Shown here one piece after another: positions 17,263-26,391 of a DNA stretch of 64,000 nt (the first letter of the stretch is position 1; the number at the start of each line of letters is the position of its first letter). The stretch comes from Campylobacter concisus. GTDB taxonomy: Bacteria; Campylobacterota; Campylobacteria; Campylobacterales; Campylobacteraceae. The stretch is taken from contig NZ_PIRZ01000008.1 in the NCBI RefSeq assembly GCF_003048575.1, forward strand, positions 1 through 64,000, read 5' to 3'. The notes below the pieces were generated by a model. The model was not told the DNA's origin. It saw nothing but the letters and a program-made list of their open reading frames with translations, and searched no databases. Made by a program: the position numbers and the translations under genes.

Positions 17263-18408
17263 GTGAAAATCCTAAAATTTCTATTTTTACTTCCGCTTCT
17301 AGCCATCGGTGCGCAAGCACTAGAGCCAAAAATCGTAATGAAGCCCGAAGCGAGCCTAAAAAACGGCCTTTACTACGTAAAAGGCAAGCTCTACGACGAC
17401 ACGCTAAAGATGCTTCGATACAGCGTTGAGGACCTATATGACGTAAATGCGATGGGCATGGTCTATCCGAGGATAAAACCTTTGCCGCCCACGCTCATAC
17501 GCGAGATAGATGTGCAGGGCGGCACGGCGGTGCGATACAGGGACTATTTTGACGGCAGGGACAAGCCCTCAAACGAATACCCCCTAAAAAACGGCATCCG
17601 CGAGGGTACGGCCAAGCACTACCACGCAGATAGCGGCGCTCTGATGGGCGAGAGCGAATACAAAAATGACGTCCGCGACGGGCGCTACCGCCGCTACTAC
17701 TTTGACGAGGGCGGCGCGTTAAAGCAGGAGGGCACCTACAAGGCAGACAAGCGAGAGGGCGTATTTACCGACTATTACGTTAGCGGCGAGGTTAGCGCAC
17801 GTAGCCCATACGCGGGCGGGCTTCGAAACGGCGAGGACTTCGACTACTACAAAAGCGGTAAAATTCTAGGCGTGCGAACCTACAAAGAGGGCAAGCGAGA
17901 GGGCGCGGAAACGTGGTACTACGAAAGCGGCGCCGTGGAGGAGACGGGCGAATACAAAAACGACCGCAAAAATGGCGTTTGGAAGCGATTTTATGAAAAC
18001 GGCAAAACGCGCGTAGTAGAAAACTACAAAGACGGCGAAAAAGACGGCGCCGCGCGCGAATACTACCCAAGCGGCAAGCTGCGAGGCGAATACGAGTACA
18101 AAGACGGCCGCCAAACGGGCGCGGGGTTGGACTACTACGAGAGCGGGGCGCTGGCCGCAAAGGTGATGTTTAAAAACGGGCGCTATCACGGGCTGTACGA
18201 GGAGTATCACGAAAACGGCAAGCTAAAAGCCAGAGTGATGTTTGAGGACGGGCTGGAAACCGGCGAGGCACGCCACTACTACGCAAACGGCAAACTAGAG
18301 GCCCTGGGCGATTTTGAGCGCGGCAGGCTTGTGCGCGCTAAAAAATACAACGAATCAGGCAAGCTAATCAGCGATAAGTCTGATAAAAACGGACTGCCGA
18401 GGGAATAA
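17263..18408 (+). CDS. Secreted MORN-like (YwqK-type) repeat protein
   Basis: This 381-residue protein has a signal peptide (MKILKFLFLLPLLAIGAQA) and about ten to twelve repeats of roughly 23 residues from about residue 105 onward. Each repeat approximates G..YYxSGxLxxxxxYKxGKREG, seen in ESGAVEETGEYKNDRKNG and PSGKLRGEYEYKDGRQTG. MORN or toxin_YwqK repeats form extended beta-sheets and often serve in surface or lipid binding; no enzymatic domain is visible. The start is GTG, chosen because it follows GCAGGAAAA and gives a complete signal peptide. The gene is GC-rich for the region, as is the glycosylase gene upstream. The role is unknown. Confidence 0.8.
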   Translation: MKILKFLFLLPLLAIGAQALEPKIVMKPEASLKNGLYYVKGKLYDDTLKMLRYSVEDLYDVNAMGMVYPRIKPLPPTLIREIDVQGGTAVRYRDYFDGRDKPSNEYPLKNGIREGTAKHYHADSGALMGESEYKNDVRDGRYRRYYFDEGGALKQEGTYKADKREGVFTDYYVSGEVSARSPYAGGLRNGEDFDYYKSGKILGVRTYKEGKREGAETWYYESGAVEETGEYKNDRKNGVWKRFYENGKTRVVENYKDGEKDGAAREYYPSGKLRGEYEYKDGRQTGAGLDYYESGALAAKVMFKNGRYHGLYEEYHENGKLKARVMFEDGLETGEARHYYANGKLEALGDFERGRLVRAKKYNESGKLISDKSDKNGLPRE

Positions 18409-18730
18409 ATACTAAAATAAGTTGCTACTGGCATCATTTGAATTTTTACCAAACCAAATATTTACGTCCTTTTGTATTTTGAATATTTTAATTGGCTTTA
18501 AATAACACTACAATAGTCGTACTTAATATTAAAATTTTATATTTATCTTTTGCATCTTAGCCATAAAAGTAGCAATCTCATTTATAAAATCGATAATATT
18601 TTTATAAATAAAAGCGAAATTTCAATATAACAAGTAGTATAATTGCAAGCATATAAATATTATTTTTTATATTTTAAGCGTATTTTGATTTTTGTATTCT
18701 GGTTTTTAAATATCTTAATAAGGAGCAAAA
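18409..18730 (+). promoter_or_regulatory. Intergenic region with dcuC promoter
   Basis: This 322-base AT-rich region has no credible ORF. A TATAAT -10 box at 18638-18643 is 87 bases ahead of dcuC and AAGGAG lies seven bases before the ATG. I see no clear FNR- or CRP-like palindrome and no hairpin terminator. Confidence 0.5.
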
Positions 18731-20125
18731 ATGCATACTCTTGGTCTAATCATAGCTCTACTTACGCTTTTTGTTGTAGGCTGGGCGATTTTAAAAGGCA
18801 AATACGCCACTTTCGTGCTTTTACTATCTGGTGTTATCATGCTTGTCTCTTCAGTCATTCTTGATACGGGAGAATTTTTACCAGAAAAGGTAAAGAGCAC
18901 TGGAAATTCCTTACTGGATGTAGTTGAGTTTATCCGCTATATGCTCTCAAATAATTTTTCTCAACTTGGACTTTTAATCATGTTAATGGTCGGTTTTGCA
19001 AGTTATATGACCCATATCGGAGCAAATCAAGCCTTTGTGGGCATCGCCACAAAAAGGTTTAAAGCCATAAAAAGCCCATATTTTATGATATTCATAGCTT
19101 TTTGCGTAGCAAAACTTATAAGCATGGTAATAACCAGCGCAGTTGGACTTGGCGTGCTTTGTCTTGCACTTCTTGGACCAGTTCTTATATCACTAGGACT
19201 AAATAAACTAAGCGTTGGTAGTATTTGTGCGATGAGTGGAGCTAGCTCAATGGTGCTTCTTGGCTCATCGACAGCTGCTGCTGCAAAAGCAACTGAACTT
19301 GAGGTGCTTGATTATGTTTTTATCTATAAAATTCCAGCGGCTCTTCCAACTGTACTCGTGATCGGCATTGCATTAGTTCTTTGGAATAGATACTTAGACA
19401 AAAAAGAAGGTTGGGTTTGTAGTGAGCATATAGGAGAGAGCATTAGTTTTGACGATAAGGTGGATGTTCCAAAAGAGCAAGCACCTATAATCTATGCTCT
19501 TTTACCATTTTTACCGATGATTTTAGTAGTAGTTTTTTCGCCATATTGTTTAAAAACTATAAAACTAAACATATCAAGCGTCATAATCCTTTCTATGATA
19601 ATTGCTATGGTTTTTGAAGCATTTAGGCATAAATTTAGCTTTGAAAAGCTTGGCGAAGGGCTAAAAATATTTTTTAATGCCATGGCAAAAAGCTTAAGCG
19701 GTGTTGTTATGCTAGTTGTGGCAGCTGGTATATTTGCTGAAGGTTTTAAAGCTCTTGGTATGCTTGATGCTATTGTAAATTTGGCAAAAAGCATAGGCTT
19801 TGGGGGGCTTGGCATGTCTATACTTTTTGTATTTATAACAACCATCGTTACAATCATAGCTGGCTCAAATGGTGCAAGCTTTTATCCACTTTTAAACATG
19901 GTACCAAATATAGCTAAGAGTTTAAACATCAACTCTGTTATGCTCGTACTTCCTATGCATCAAGCCTCCACAATAGCTAGACCACTTTCACCTGTCTCTG
20001 GCGTAGTGGTAGCCATTTCAGGCATGCTTCACATTAGCCCGCTTTCACTAATTAAAAGATGTAGCGTGCCAGCTATTTTAGGTCTTATAAGCCACCATAT
20101 ATTTGTATTTTTACTATCATTTTAA
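18731..20125 (+). CDS. dcuC: DcuC-family anaerobic C4-dicarboxylate transporter
   Basis: This 464-residue inner-membrane protein has about twelve helices and belongs to the DcuC family, which exchanges or exports C4-dicarboxylates such as succinate and fumarate during anaerobic respiration. Characteristic blocks are GANQAFVGIATKRFKAIKSPYF near residue 97 and the conserved MSGASSMVLLGSSTAAAAKA near residue 165. GSNGASFYPLLNMVPNIAKS near residue 378 resembles the C-terminal half signature. It fits an organism that respires with fumarate. It appears cotranscribed with the M3 peptidase gene nine bases downstream. Confidence 0.9.
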   Translation: MHTLGLIIALLTLFVVGWAILKGKYATFVLLLSGVIMLVSSVILDTGEFLPEKVKSTGNSLLDVVEFIRYMLSNNFSQLGLLIMLMVGFASYMTHIGANQAFVGIATKRFKAIKSPYFMIFIAFCVAKLISMVITSAVGLGVLCLALLGPVLISLGLNKLSVGSICAMSGASSMVLLGSSTAAAAKATELEVLDYVFIYKIPAALPTVLVIGIALVLWNRYLDKKEGWVCSEHIGESISFDDKVDVPKEQAPIIYALLPFLPMILVVVFSPYCLKTIKLNISSVIILSMIIAMVFEAFRHKFSFEKLGEGLKIFFNAMAKSLSGVVMLVVAAGIFAEGFKALGMLDAIVNLAKSIGFGGLGMSILFVFITTIVTIIAGSNGASFYPLLNMVPNIAKSLNINSVMLVLPMHQASTIARPLSPVSGVVVAISGMLHISPLSLIKRCSVPAILGLISHHIFVFLLSF

Positions 20126-20134
20126 GGAGAAAAT

Positions 20135-21862
20135 ATGAGATGGAGCTTTGATGATTCTTATGTAGATTTTGATAGCGAAATTTTTACCTCATCGTTTGAA
20201 AATCTAAAAGCACAAAATGAAAATTTAGTTAAATTTTTAAACAATAGCGAGCTTACCAAAGCTATCATCTCATACGAAGAAGCATACAAAGAAGCAGCTA
20301 GCCTACTCGCATTTTGTCGTTGTAAAAGTAGTGATAATACAAAAGATGAGCTAGCTAGTAAATTTGAGTTAAAAATAAAAGAGCAAAAAGCTAAACTTGA
20401 TACGGCAAAGGAGATACTTTTTGATAAATTTGATAGCCTAAAAAGTGATGATAAAATTTTTCAAAGCGCTCAATTTAAACATATAAAATTTCTATATTTA
20501 GAGCATAAAAATAGCAAGAGTAAAATACGAAAAAAGAGTGAAAGAGATTTTTTTGCAAATTTAGCGCTCACAAATTTTTTCCCACTTTTTGCAAATTTTA
20601 GACATCTAAATAATTTAATAAATATCTCTGCTACCAATAAAAATGCAAAAACACAAAGCTATAATCTTGCAAAATGTATGGGTATATTAAAAGGATCAGA
20701 TGATGAAATTTTACGCAAAAATGTGTTTGATGCTCTGAGTTCTCACTATGATAAATTTTCCGATCTTTATCTTGATATCTTAAATATGCTTCATGGATTT
20801 AGACTGGCTAAATTTAAGGCAGCAAAAGTTGATTTTTTAACTCCAAGCCTTGAAGAAAATAAAATAAGCCTTGACACTTTAAACGCCATGCAAGAAGCCA
20901 TTAGCAAAAGAGTGGAAAAAATAAGAGAATGCGTAAGAGTAAGAGCTAGCTTTTTAGGTGGCAAAAGTATGAGAAGTTGCGATCTTTTGGCACCTTATCC
21001 ACTTAGCAAGCATAGTGAAATTTCTCATGACGAGGCTATTAAAATCATCAAAAAAGCATTAAAACCACTGGGCGAAGATAGTTTTATAAAGCTTATGATA
21101 GACAAACACTGGATAGAAAGCGATGTAAGAGAAAATAAAGCTGGCGGAGCATTTTTTGTAAGTTTGCCAAAATTTAAGCAACCAAGAATTTTTACCACAT
21201 ATATGAACACTCTTTCGCACTTAATCCAGCAAGCTCATGAGCTTGGGCATGCTTGGCACTACTACTTGATGCGTGATCTTCCGGTTTTAAGCGCAAACTT
21301 TCCAATGAGCTTAGCCGAGAGCGCGAGTACATTTAATGAGACTCTTTTACGAAATGAGCTAAAAAAAGATGACTCACTTAGGGTAGAAATTTTATGGCAG
21401 GAGCTAAAAAGCGCTGCAAATTTTTTACTTCATATAAGCGTTAGATACGAGTTTGAAACTAGCTTTATAAAACTGCGACAAAAAGGTCAAGTCAGCAAAA
21501 AAGATGCAAATGATCTTTTAAAACAAGCTTGGGATAAATTTTATAAAGATAGCACAAGCGATGTTGAAGAATTTTTGCCATATTTTAAGCCACATTTTTA
21601 TAAAACAGATAACTACATCTACAACTATCCTTATAGTGTCGGCTATCTGCTATCACAATTTTTTCTAAGTGAGTTTAAAAAAGACGAAGTAAAATTTTGC
21701 AAAATTTATAAACAATTTTTAATAGAGTGCGGCACGAAAAGCGTAGAAGAACTAGTGAAAAAACACTTTAAAAAAGATACAAAAAAGTGCGAATTTTGGC
21801 TGATTGGTATAGATGAAGCACTAAAAAATTTAGATGAGTTTAAAAAGGTAGTGGCTGTATAA
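20135..21862 (+). CDS. pepF: M3 family oligoendopeptidase (PepF-like)
   Basis: This 575-residue cytoplasmic zinc metallopeptidase of the M3B branch should cut short oligopeptides. The zinc site is HELGHAWHY, with HELGH at about residues 368-372, and the third ligand is the Glu in LAESASTFNETLL about 27 residues on. An N-terminal oligoendopeptidase F-like helical domain precedes it, and the substrate region YPYSVGYLLSQFF lies near the C-terminus. It follows dcuC by nine bases with AAGGAG, so the two are probably cotranscribed, though I see no functional link. It is convergent with the YrdC-like gene. Confidence 0.9.
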   Translation: MRWSFDDSYVDFDSEIFTSSFENLKAQNENLVKFLNNSELTKAIISYEEAYKEAASLLAFCRCKSSDNTKDELASKFELKIKEQKAKLDTAKEILFDKFDSLKSDDKIFQSAQFKHIKFLYLEHKNSKSKIRKKSERDFFANLALTNFFPLFANFRHLNNLINISATNKNAKTQSYNLAKCMGILKGSDDEILRKNVFDALSSHYDKFSDLYLDILNMLHGFRLAKFKAAKVDFLTPSLEENKISLDTLNAMQEAISKRVEKIRECVRVRASFLGGKSMRSCDLLAPYPLSKHSEISHDEAIKIIKKALKPLGEDSFIKLMIDKHWIESDVRENKAGGAFFVSLPKFKQPRIFTTYMNTLSHLIQQAHELGHAWHYYLMRDLPVLSANFPMSLAESASTFNETLLRNELKKDDSLRVEILWQELKSAANFLLHISVRYEFETSFIKLRQKGQVSKKDANDLLKQAWDKFYKDSTSDVEEFLPYFKPHFYKTDNYIYNYPYSVGYLLSQFFLSEFKKDEVKFCKIYKQFLIECGTKSVEELVKKHFKKDTKKCEFWLIGIDEALKNLDEFKKVVAV

Positions 21863-21871
21863 ATTTACTAG

Positions 21872-22294
21872 TTATCTTAAACGTTTTATTTTTTTTCGAG
21901 AAATTTTATAAATTTTTGATGGAGTATCTTCGAAAAAATGATCATCTACTATTTCATCAGCCACGCTCATAGCCCAAGCTTCATTAAAATTTTGCCCATT
22001 TTTGTTCGCACTACTTGAATAAAGCCAGTCAAATTTAGCTAAAAATTTTTCGTGCTCGCACTCTTTTACGACTCTAATAGCCTTTAAATTTGGATACAAA
22101 AATGTGGCTTTCCTTGAACGGCGTATAAAATTTTTATACTTTTTTGGCACTCTAACAAGCTCATTTAAAACGCTAAATTTTGCCGTCGTGATAAGGCAAG
22201 GTTTATTTTCATCACGCATTTTGGCCTTATTTATCTCTTTATAATCTTTACTCAAAAAGCCAGCTGTCGTATCGGTTTGTGCTAGAAATATCAT
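21872..22294 (-). CDS. Short Sua5/YciO/YrdC-like protein
   Basis: This 140-residue protein resembles the N6-threonylcarbamoyl-AMP synthase fold, opening with MIFLAQTDTTAGFLSKDYKEINKAK, where TDTTAG corresponds to the substrate-binding TDT-GL motif of YrdC proteins. The block WLYSSSANKNGQNF corresponds to the SANxSG motif. It is shorter than YrdC (about 190 residues), so it may be a side-branch paralogue and not the essential tRNA t6A enzyme. I chose the ATG at 22294 because it overlaps the upstream stop as ATGA; a longer frame to 22384 would run deep into eamA. Last gene of the lipoprotein/EamA operon. Confidence 0.75.
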   Translation of the reverse strand: MIFLAQTDTTAGFLSKDYKEINKAKMRDENKPCLITTAKFSVLNELVRVPKKYKNFIRRSRKATFLYPNLKAIRVVKECEHEKFLAKFDWLYSSSANKNGQNFNEAWAMSVADEIVDDHFFEDTPSKIYKISRKKIKRLR

Positions 22295-23178
22295 AATTTT
22301 TCTCTTTTTGATAGTAAAAATATACAAGAGATTATTAGGGCAAATCCCAAAAAGTCCCAAAATACAAATTTTGTCCCAAGCCAAAAGTAGCCAAAAAATG
22401 CTGCGCTTAGTGGTTCTATACAGGCTAATAAACTAGCTTTTGCTGTGCCTATTAGCTTAACACCTATCATATAAAAGCTAAATGCAAAAATGGTGCCAAG
22501 CGTAATAACAGCAATAAATGCCAGCCATTGATTTATCCCATTAAGCCCAGCAAAATCCCAAACTCTCATATAGCAAGCAAGCACTACTCCACCCATAACC
22601 ATGCCCCAACCAAGTGTGAGAGTGACTGAATATTTCGCATTCAGCCTTGCTGGAGCAAGATTATAAACACAAACGCAAATAGCGCTAACTAAGCACCAAA
22701 ACAAGGCCTTTGGCGAAATGACAAGAGATAAAATTTGCGCATGTGTGCTCAGGAAAAATACGCCAAGCATGGCTAAAAATAGAGCTAAAATTTCAAGTTT
22801 TCTTGGGGCGCGTTTTTCTTTTATACAAATGACCATTAAAATTAAAGCAGGAGCAGTGTATTGAATAACAGTTGCAACTGCGGCATTTGAAAGCTCGATG
22901 GAGTAAAAGTAGGCATACTGCGTCATCATAAGCCCAAGTATGGCATAGACTAAAAACTCGCCAAGTAGCTTTATATCTTTAATCGGAGCAAAAACGGCAT
23001 TTGGTTCTTTAAAAGCATAAAAAATTACAATAACAATGCCAGCTAGCATAAGTCTATATGGCACCAAAAAATCAGAATTTATACCAAGTGAAAATAGATA
23101 TTGCCCACAAACCCCACTAAATCCCCAAAGGATACCGCCAACTAAAGTAAGGAGTATCCCAAGACGATGAGCATTCAT
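22291..23178 (-). CDS. EamA/DMT family transporter
   Basis: This 295-residue protein has ten predicted membrane helices arranged as two EamA repeats. The first begins LTLVGGILWGFSGVCGQYLF; the second includes TLGTIFAFSFYMIGVKLIGTAKASLLACIEPLSAAFFGYFWLGTKF, a very typical EamA end block. Such proteins export metabolites or amino acids, or import nucleotide sugars; the substrate is unknown. It starts five bases after the DUF799 lipoprotein stop and overlaps the YrdC-like gene by four bases, so it belongs to that operon. Confidence 0.88.
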   Translation of the reverse strand: MNAHRLGILLTLVGGILWGFSGVCGQYLFSLGINSDFLVPYRLMLAGIVIVIFYAFKEPNAVFAPIKDIKLLGEFLVYAILGLMMTQYAYFYSIELSNAAVATVIQYTAPALILMVICIKEKRAPRKLEILALFLAMLGVFFLSTHAQILSLVISPKALFWCLVSAICVCVYNLAPARLNAKYSVTLTLGWGMVMGGVVLACYMRVWDFAGLNGINQWLAFIAVITLGTIFAFSFYMIGVKLIGTAKASLLACIEPLSAAFFGYFWLGTKFVFWDFLGFALIISCIFLLSKREKL

Positions 23179-23183
23179 TAAAT

Positions 23184-23861
23184 TTATCTATCTTTATGAA
23201 GCTGTGCATCTTTGCCGTAATACGGCGAATATGGTCCATAAAGTATGCAGTTATGGCAATTTCTTGAAAACAAATAAGCATCTGCCATCACTGCTAGATC
23301 GTATGATCTATCTGAGATGGTATTTGCCACCTGTGAGATGACAGCTGAGACTAACATACCAAGTAGGCTACTTTGACCGCTGCTGCTATCTTCTGCTGTC
23401 ATAGCACTGCCCTGCCAAAGAGTAGCGCCGCTTTTTATATCGATAAGCTTTGCTTCAAGGACAACCTTTGTTGAGCTTGAGATGACCGCATAGCTCGTAC
23501 CATAATCTTTTATGTTTATGTAAAGCACACTATCAGCATGGAAAATTTTATCAAGCTTATTTAGTGGTACGGCTGCGATCTCGCTTGGCTCGGTTATGCC
23601 ATTTAGCTTAAAAGTATCATTTACAAGAGTCACTGGAAATACATAGTATCCTGCTTCACTTAGTGGTGCGACTGCATTTGCCAAAACAGCAGCTGGACCT
23701 GAAATTTCTGTGCTATCGTTTGTTGGCATAAGTACCAAGATAGAGTGAGGTCTTTTTTGTAAAAATTCTGAGTAGTCGTATGGCTCAGGCTCTTTTATAG
23801 AGCAGCCCGTAAAAAATACTGCTAAAAATGCAAAGGCTATAAATTTAAGGCTATTTTTCAT
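23184..23861 (-). CDS. DUF799 (GNA1162-type) lipoprotein
   Basis: This 225-residue lipoprotein has signal peptide MKNSLKFIAFAFLAVFFTGC with lipobox FFTGC, so it is lipidated at Cys20. It belongs to the DUF799 family, typified by meningococcal GNA1162, whose fold resembles the periplasmic protein TolB N-domain. The core PHSILVLMPTNDSTEISGP is near residue 38. It overlaps the DUF4810 lipoprotein gene by 11 bases. A CsgG/DUF4810/DUF799 triad also occurs in Neisseria and others and is thought to form an outer-membrane assembly, but its cargo is unknown. Confidence 0.88.
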   Translation of the reverse strand: MKNSLKFIAFAFLAVFFTGCSIKEPEPYDYSEFLQKRPHSILVLMPTNDSTEISGPAAVLANAVAPLSEAGYYVFPVTLVNDTFKLNGITEPSEIAAVPLNKLDKIFHADSVLYINIKDYGTSYAVISSSTKVVLEAKLIDIKSGATLWQGSAMTAEDSSSGQSSLLGMLVSAVISQVANTISDRSYDLAVMADAYLFSRNCHNCILYGPYSPYYGKDAQLHKDR

Positions 23862-24255
23862 TATTTGCCCCCTCTTTTTGCTCTACTTTTTTCGGAGTTA
23901 AATTTTTAGAGCCTTTGATGAAATTTATATACTCCCTTGACTCTGGGAAATTCTCTACTTCTTTGTCAAAATTTGCATTTGCAGCGCCTAAATTTCCGTT
24001 ATTTAAGTATAAAAGTCCAAGGTGTGCATATACGCCAGGAGCGATCTTATAGCCCTTTTGTATTGATATCTGCACCAAATTTTCTAAGCGTGAAATTTGC
24101 TCGTTTGTATCGCCCTCTTCATTTAGATAACCATATAGCGAGCTACTATATGATCCATCCCAATAATAAAGTGATCTTGGGCCGTTTGAATGGCCGCAAC
24201 CCGCTAAAAATATGGCAAAAAGCGCAAAGCTGGCAAGCCTTATTTTACTTGCCAT
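23851..24255 (-). CDS. DUF4810 lipoprotein
   Basis: This 134-residue lipoprotein has signal peptide MASKIRLASFALFAIFLAGC with lipobox FLAGC. The mature part starts with GPRSLYYWDGSYSSSLYGYL, the DUF4810 hallmark, and continues as a short TPR-like helical region containing GVYAHLGLLYLNNGNLGAANANF. It is the middle of three overlapping lipoprotein genes, overlapping csgG-like by 16 and DUF799 by 11 bases, which argues for one complex. Function is unknown beyond this association. Confidence 0.87.
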   Translation of the reverse strand: MASKIRLASFALFAIFLAGCGHSNGPRSLYYWDGSYSSSLYGYLNEEGDTNEQISRLENLVQISIQKGYKIAPGVYAHLGLLYLNNGNLGAANANFDKEVENFPESREYINFIKGSKNLTPKKVEQKEGANNEK

Positions 24256-24908
24256 GCTCCACTTTCTATGCCATTTACTAGATTATTTACCGCTTCAATA
24301 ATAGCTAGACTTAAAACCTTGCCATTTAGCGTAGAGTCGTATCCTGCTGTGCCGCCAAAACCGATGATCTCTCTGTTTGAAAGGGTGTATTCGCCAGCTC
24401 CGCTAACCGAATAGACAACCTCAGCTGTTTTGGTATCAACGATATTTAAATTTACCTTTGAATAGGCAGTTTGTTGCTTGCCTTTGCCAAGTATGCCAAA
24501 TAGCTGATGATCGCCCGTAGTTTTTCGCCCAAACTCGGTCACGTCACCAGTTATCACGTATCTTGCACCTTTTAGATTTTGAGCGGTTTTACTTAGCTCG
24601 CTCTCTTGTTTGATCACTTTCATATTTGATCTATCAAGCACCAAAAATCTACCGCTTTGCTGTAAATTTGTGATCAAAATGCTTTGAGCTTGGTTACCAA
24701 GCCTATCCTCGCCATCAGCAAATACACCATTTTGGTAAGCTGATTGATTATTAAATCGACCTATCGAAACTGAAATTTTTTGACCATTGTAAACTGTGCC
24801 GTAGCTTGCTACTTTTGGAGTCTCAACAACCCTTGAACTCTCACTCGCACATCCAGCAAAAAGAGCTGCTGTAAGCAAAACTGCACCAAATTTAAATACA
24901 TTTTTCAT
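24240..24908 (-). CDS. CsgG-family outer-membrane lipoprotein
   Basis: This 222-residue lipoprotein has signal peptide MKNVFKFGAVLLTAALFAGC with lipobox LFAGC and a CsgG/HfaB-type domain: VSIGRFNNQSAYQNG near residue 50, GNQAQSILITNLQQSGRFLVLDRSNM near 73 and ARYVITGDVTEFG. E. coli CsgG forms an outer-membrane pore for curli subunits; no curli genes are present here, so another secretion or lipid role is likely. It leads the five-gene operon csgG-like, DUF4810, DUF799, eamA, yrdC-like. A good AAAGGA lies upstream of its start. Confidence 0.88.
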   Translation of the reverse strand: MKNVFKFGAVLLTAALFAGCASESSRVVETPKVASYGTVYNGQKISVSIGRFNNQSAYQNGVFADGEDRLGNQAQSILITNLQQSGRFLVLDRSNMKVIKQESELSKTAQNLKGARYVITGDVTEFGRKTTGDHQLFGILGKGKQQTAYSKVNLNIVDTKTAEVVYSVSGAGEYTLSNREIIGFGGTAGYDSTLNGKVLSLAIIEAVNNLVNGIESGAWQVK

Positions 24909-24955
24909 TTTTTATCCTTTGCGACAAAATCGCTTGTATATTACTAAATTTCTTT

Positions 24956-26323
24956 TTAAATAGCTTTAAATTTCATCCATGCGCCCTTTAGGTATCTAAT
25001 CGTAAAAAGCACCGCCTTTGCAGCCCAGTCAGCAAACATTGCAAACCAAGTACCTATCATGCCAAGATCAAATGTGAGCGCAAAGACATAGGCCAAGATG
25101 ACTCTACAAGCAAACATACAAATTAAATTTACAATCATCGGATATTTAGCATCCCCAGCAGCACGAAAAACAGTCGGATACGTATAGGCAAGTGGCCAAA
25201 TAAGGCACATAGCGATACCGTGATACCAGACGATCTGTCTTGTTAAATTTATAGCTTCTTCCGAGAGATTATAAACCCTAAGCAGTGGCTCAAGTAAAAG
25301 CAAAATTACTGTTGTGCTAAAAAGCTGGACAATATAGATGCTTATCATCGACTTTCTTACGTAAAATTTAGCCTGAGCAAAGTCGTTTGCGCCAACGCAC
25401 CTTGAGATGACTACACTAAGTCCTGTGCCTATCGCCATGCCAGGGAGCACTTGAAACATCACGATCGTCCCTCCCACGGCATTTGCAGCGATACTTGCCG
25501 TACCAAAGAGTGAAACAAGGCTTAAAACGATGATGCGACCCACGTAAAACATCGAATTTTCAAAACCATAAGGCACTCCGATATTTAAAATTTTTTTGAT
25601 GATCTCGTAGTCAAATTTATAGACAAAGCTCTTTCTTATGTGAAGCTTTAGCCTTATATCAAGAAGCAAATAGACTATAACAAAGCAAGCAAGCATCTTG
25701 GCTATAAGTGTGCTAATGGCGATACCTAAAATACCAGTATGAAATGTATAAATACTAATGGCAGTTAGAAGTACATTTAATAAATTTGCAGCCGCCATAA
25801 TATACATAGGTAGCTTTGCGTTTGACATCGTGCGAAAGATCGCCGCAGCTGCTGCATAGACAGCCAAAAATGGTGCAGAAATGGCAGAGAAAACAAGATA
25901 GTGACTAGCATCATGCCTTACTTGCTCACCAATATCGCCAAAGACATAATCTAGGATAATATCTTTTAAAACTATGATGACCGCTGCGATAAAAAGGGCA
26001 AAGATAAAACTAAACCAAACGAGCTGATTTGCTGTGATTTTGGCGTTGCCACTTTGTTTATTGCCTAGATACTGGCTAGCAACCACCGAGCCACCAGTAG
26101 CGATAGCTGTAAAAATGCTAATAAATAGTGCCATGACAAATTCCACAAGACTAATCGCACTTACAGCGCTTTCACTAACACTTGCTGCCATTAGCGAGTT
26201 TGCAAGCCCTAGACTATACTCTAAAAACTGCTCAACTGCAATAGGGAAAAAGAGCTTTGTAAGATCGGCATTTGAGAAAAATTTTGTATTTTGATCTTTG
26301 ATTTTGTTTACCATGCTTCCCAT
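24956..26323 (-). CDS. MATE family multidrug/metabolite exporter
   Basis: This 455-residue protein has twelve predicted membrane helices in two MATE repeats. The first begins LFFPIAVEQFLEYSLGLANSLM near residue 25; the second begins ILNIGVPYGFENSMFYVGRIIVL near residue 245, matching the NorM/DinF symmetry. MATE proteins extrude cationic drugs or secondary metabolites by sodium or proton antiport. It is leftward and sits between accC and the CsgG-like operon with its own spacers. The first ATG is used here; the ATG three codons downstream is also possible. Confidence 0.88.
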   Translation of the reverse strand: MGSMVNKIKDQNTKFFSNADLTKLFFPIAVEQFLEYSLGLANSLMAASVSESAVSAISLVEFVMALFISIFTAIATGGSVVASQYLGNKQSGNAKITANQLVWFSFIFALFIAAVIIVLKDIILDYVFGDIGEQVRHDASHYLVFSAISAPFLAVYAAAAAIFRTMSNAKLPMYIMAAANLLNVLLTAISIYTFHTGILGIAISTLIAKMLACFVIVYLLLDIRLKLHIRKSFVYKFDYEIIKKILNIGVPYGFENSMFYVGRIIVLSLVSLFGTASIAANAVGGTIVMFQVLPGMAIGTGLSVVISRCVGANDFAQAKFYVRKSMISIYIVQLFSTTVILLLLEPLLRVYNLSEEAINLTRQIVWYHGIAMCLIWPLAYTYPTVFRAAGDAKYPMIVNLICMFACRVILAYVFALTFDLGMIGTWFAMFADWAAKAVLFTIRYLKGAWMKFKAI

Positions 26324-26391
26324 AAGATAAACTTAAAAAATTTTAATATTTAAGCCAAGATCTGCTTTTTGCAAATCCTGACTTAAAAATT

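Noticed and set aside
24240-24908. Curli secretion system
   Set aside because: Only the CsgG-like pore is present; no CsgA, B, E or F genes, and the DUF4810/DUF799 partners mark a different system.
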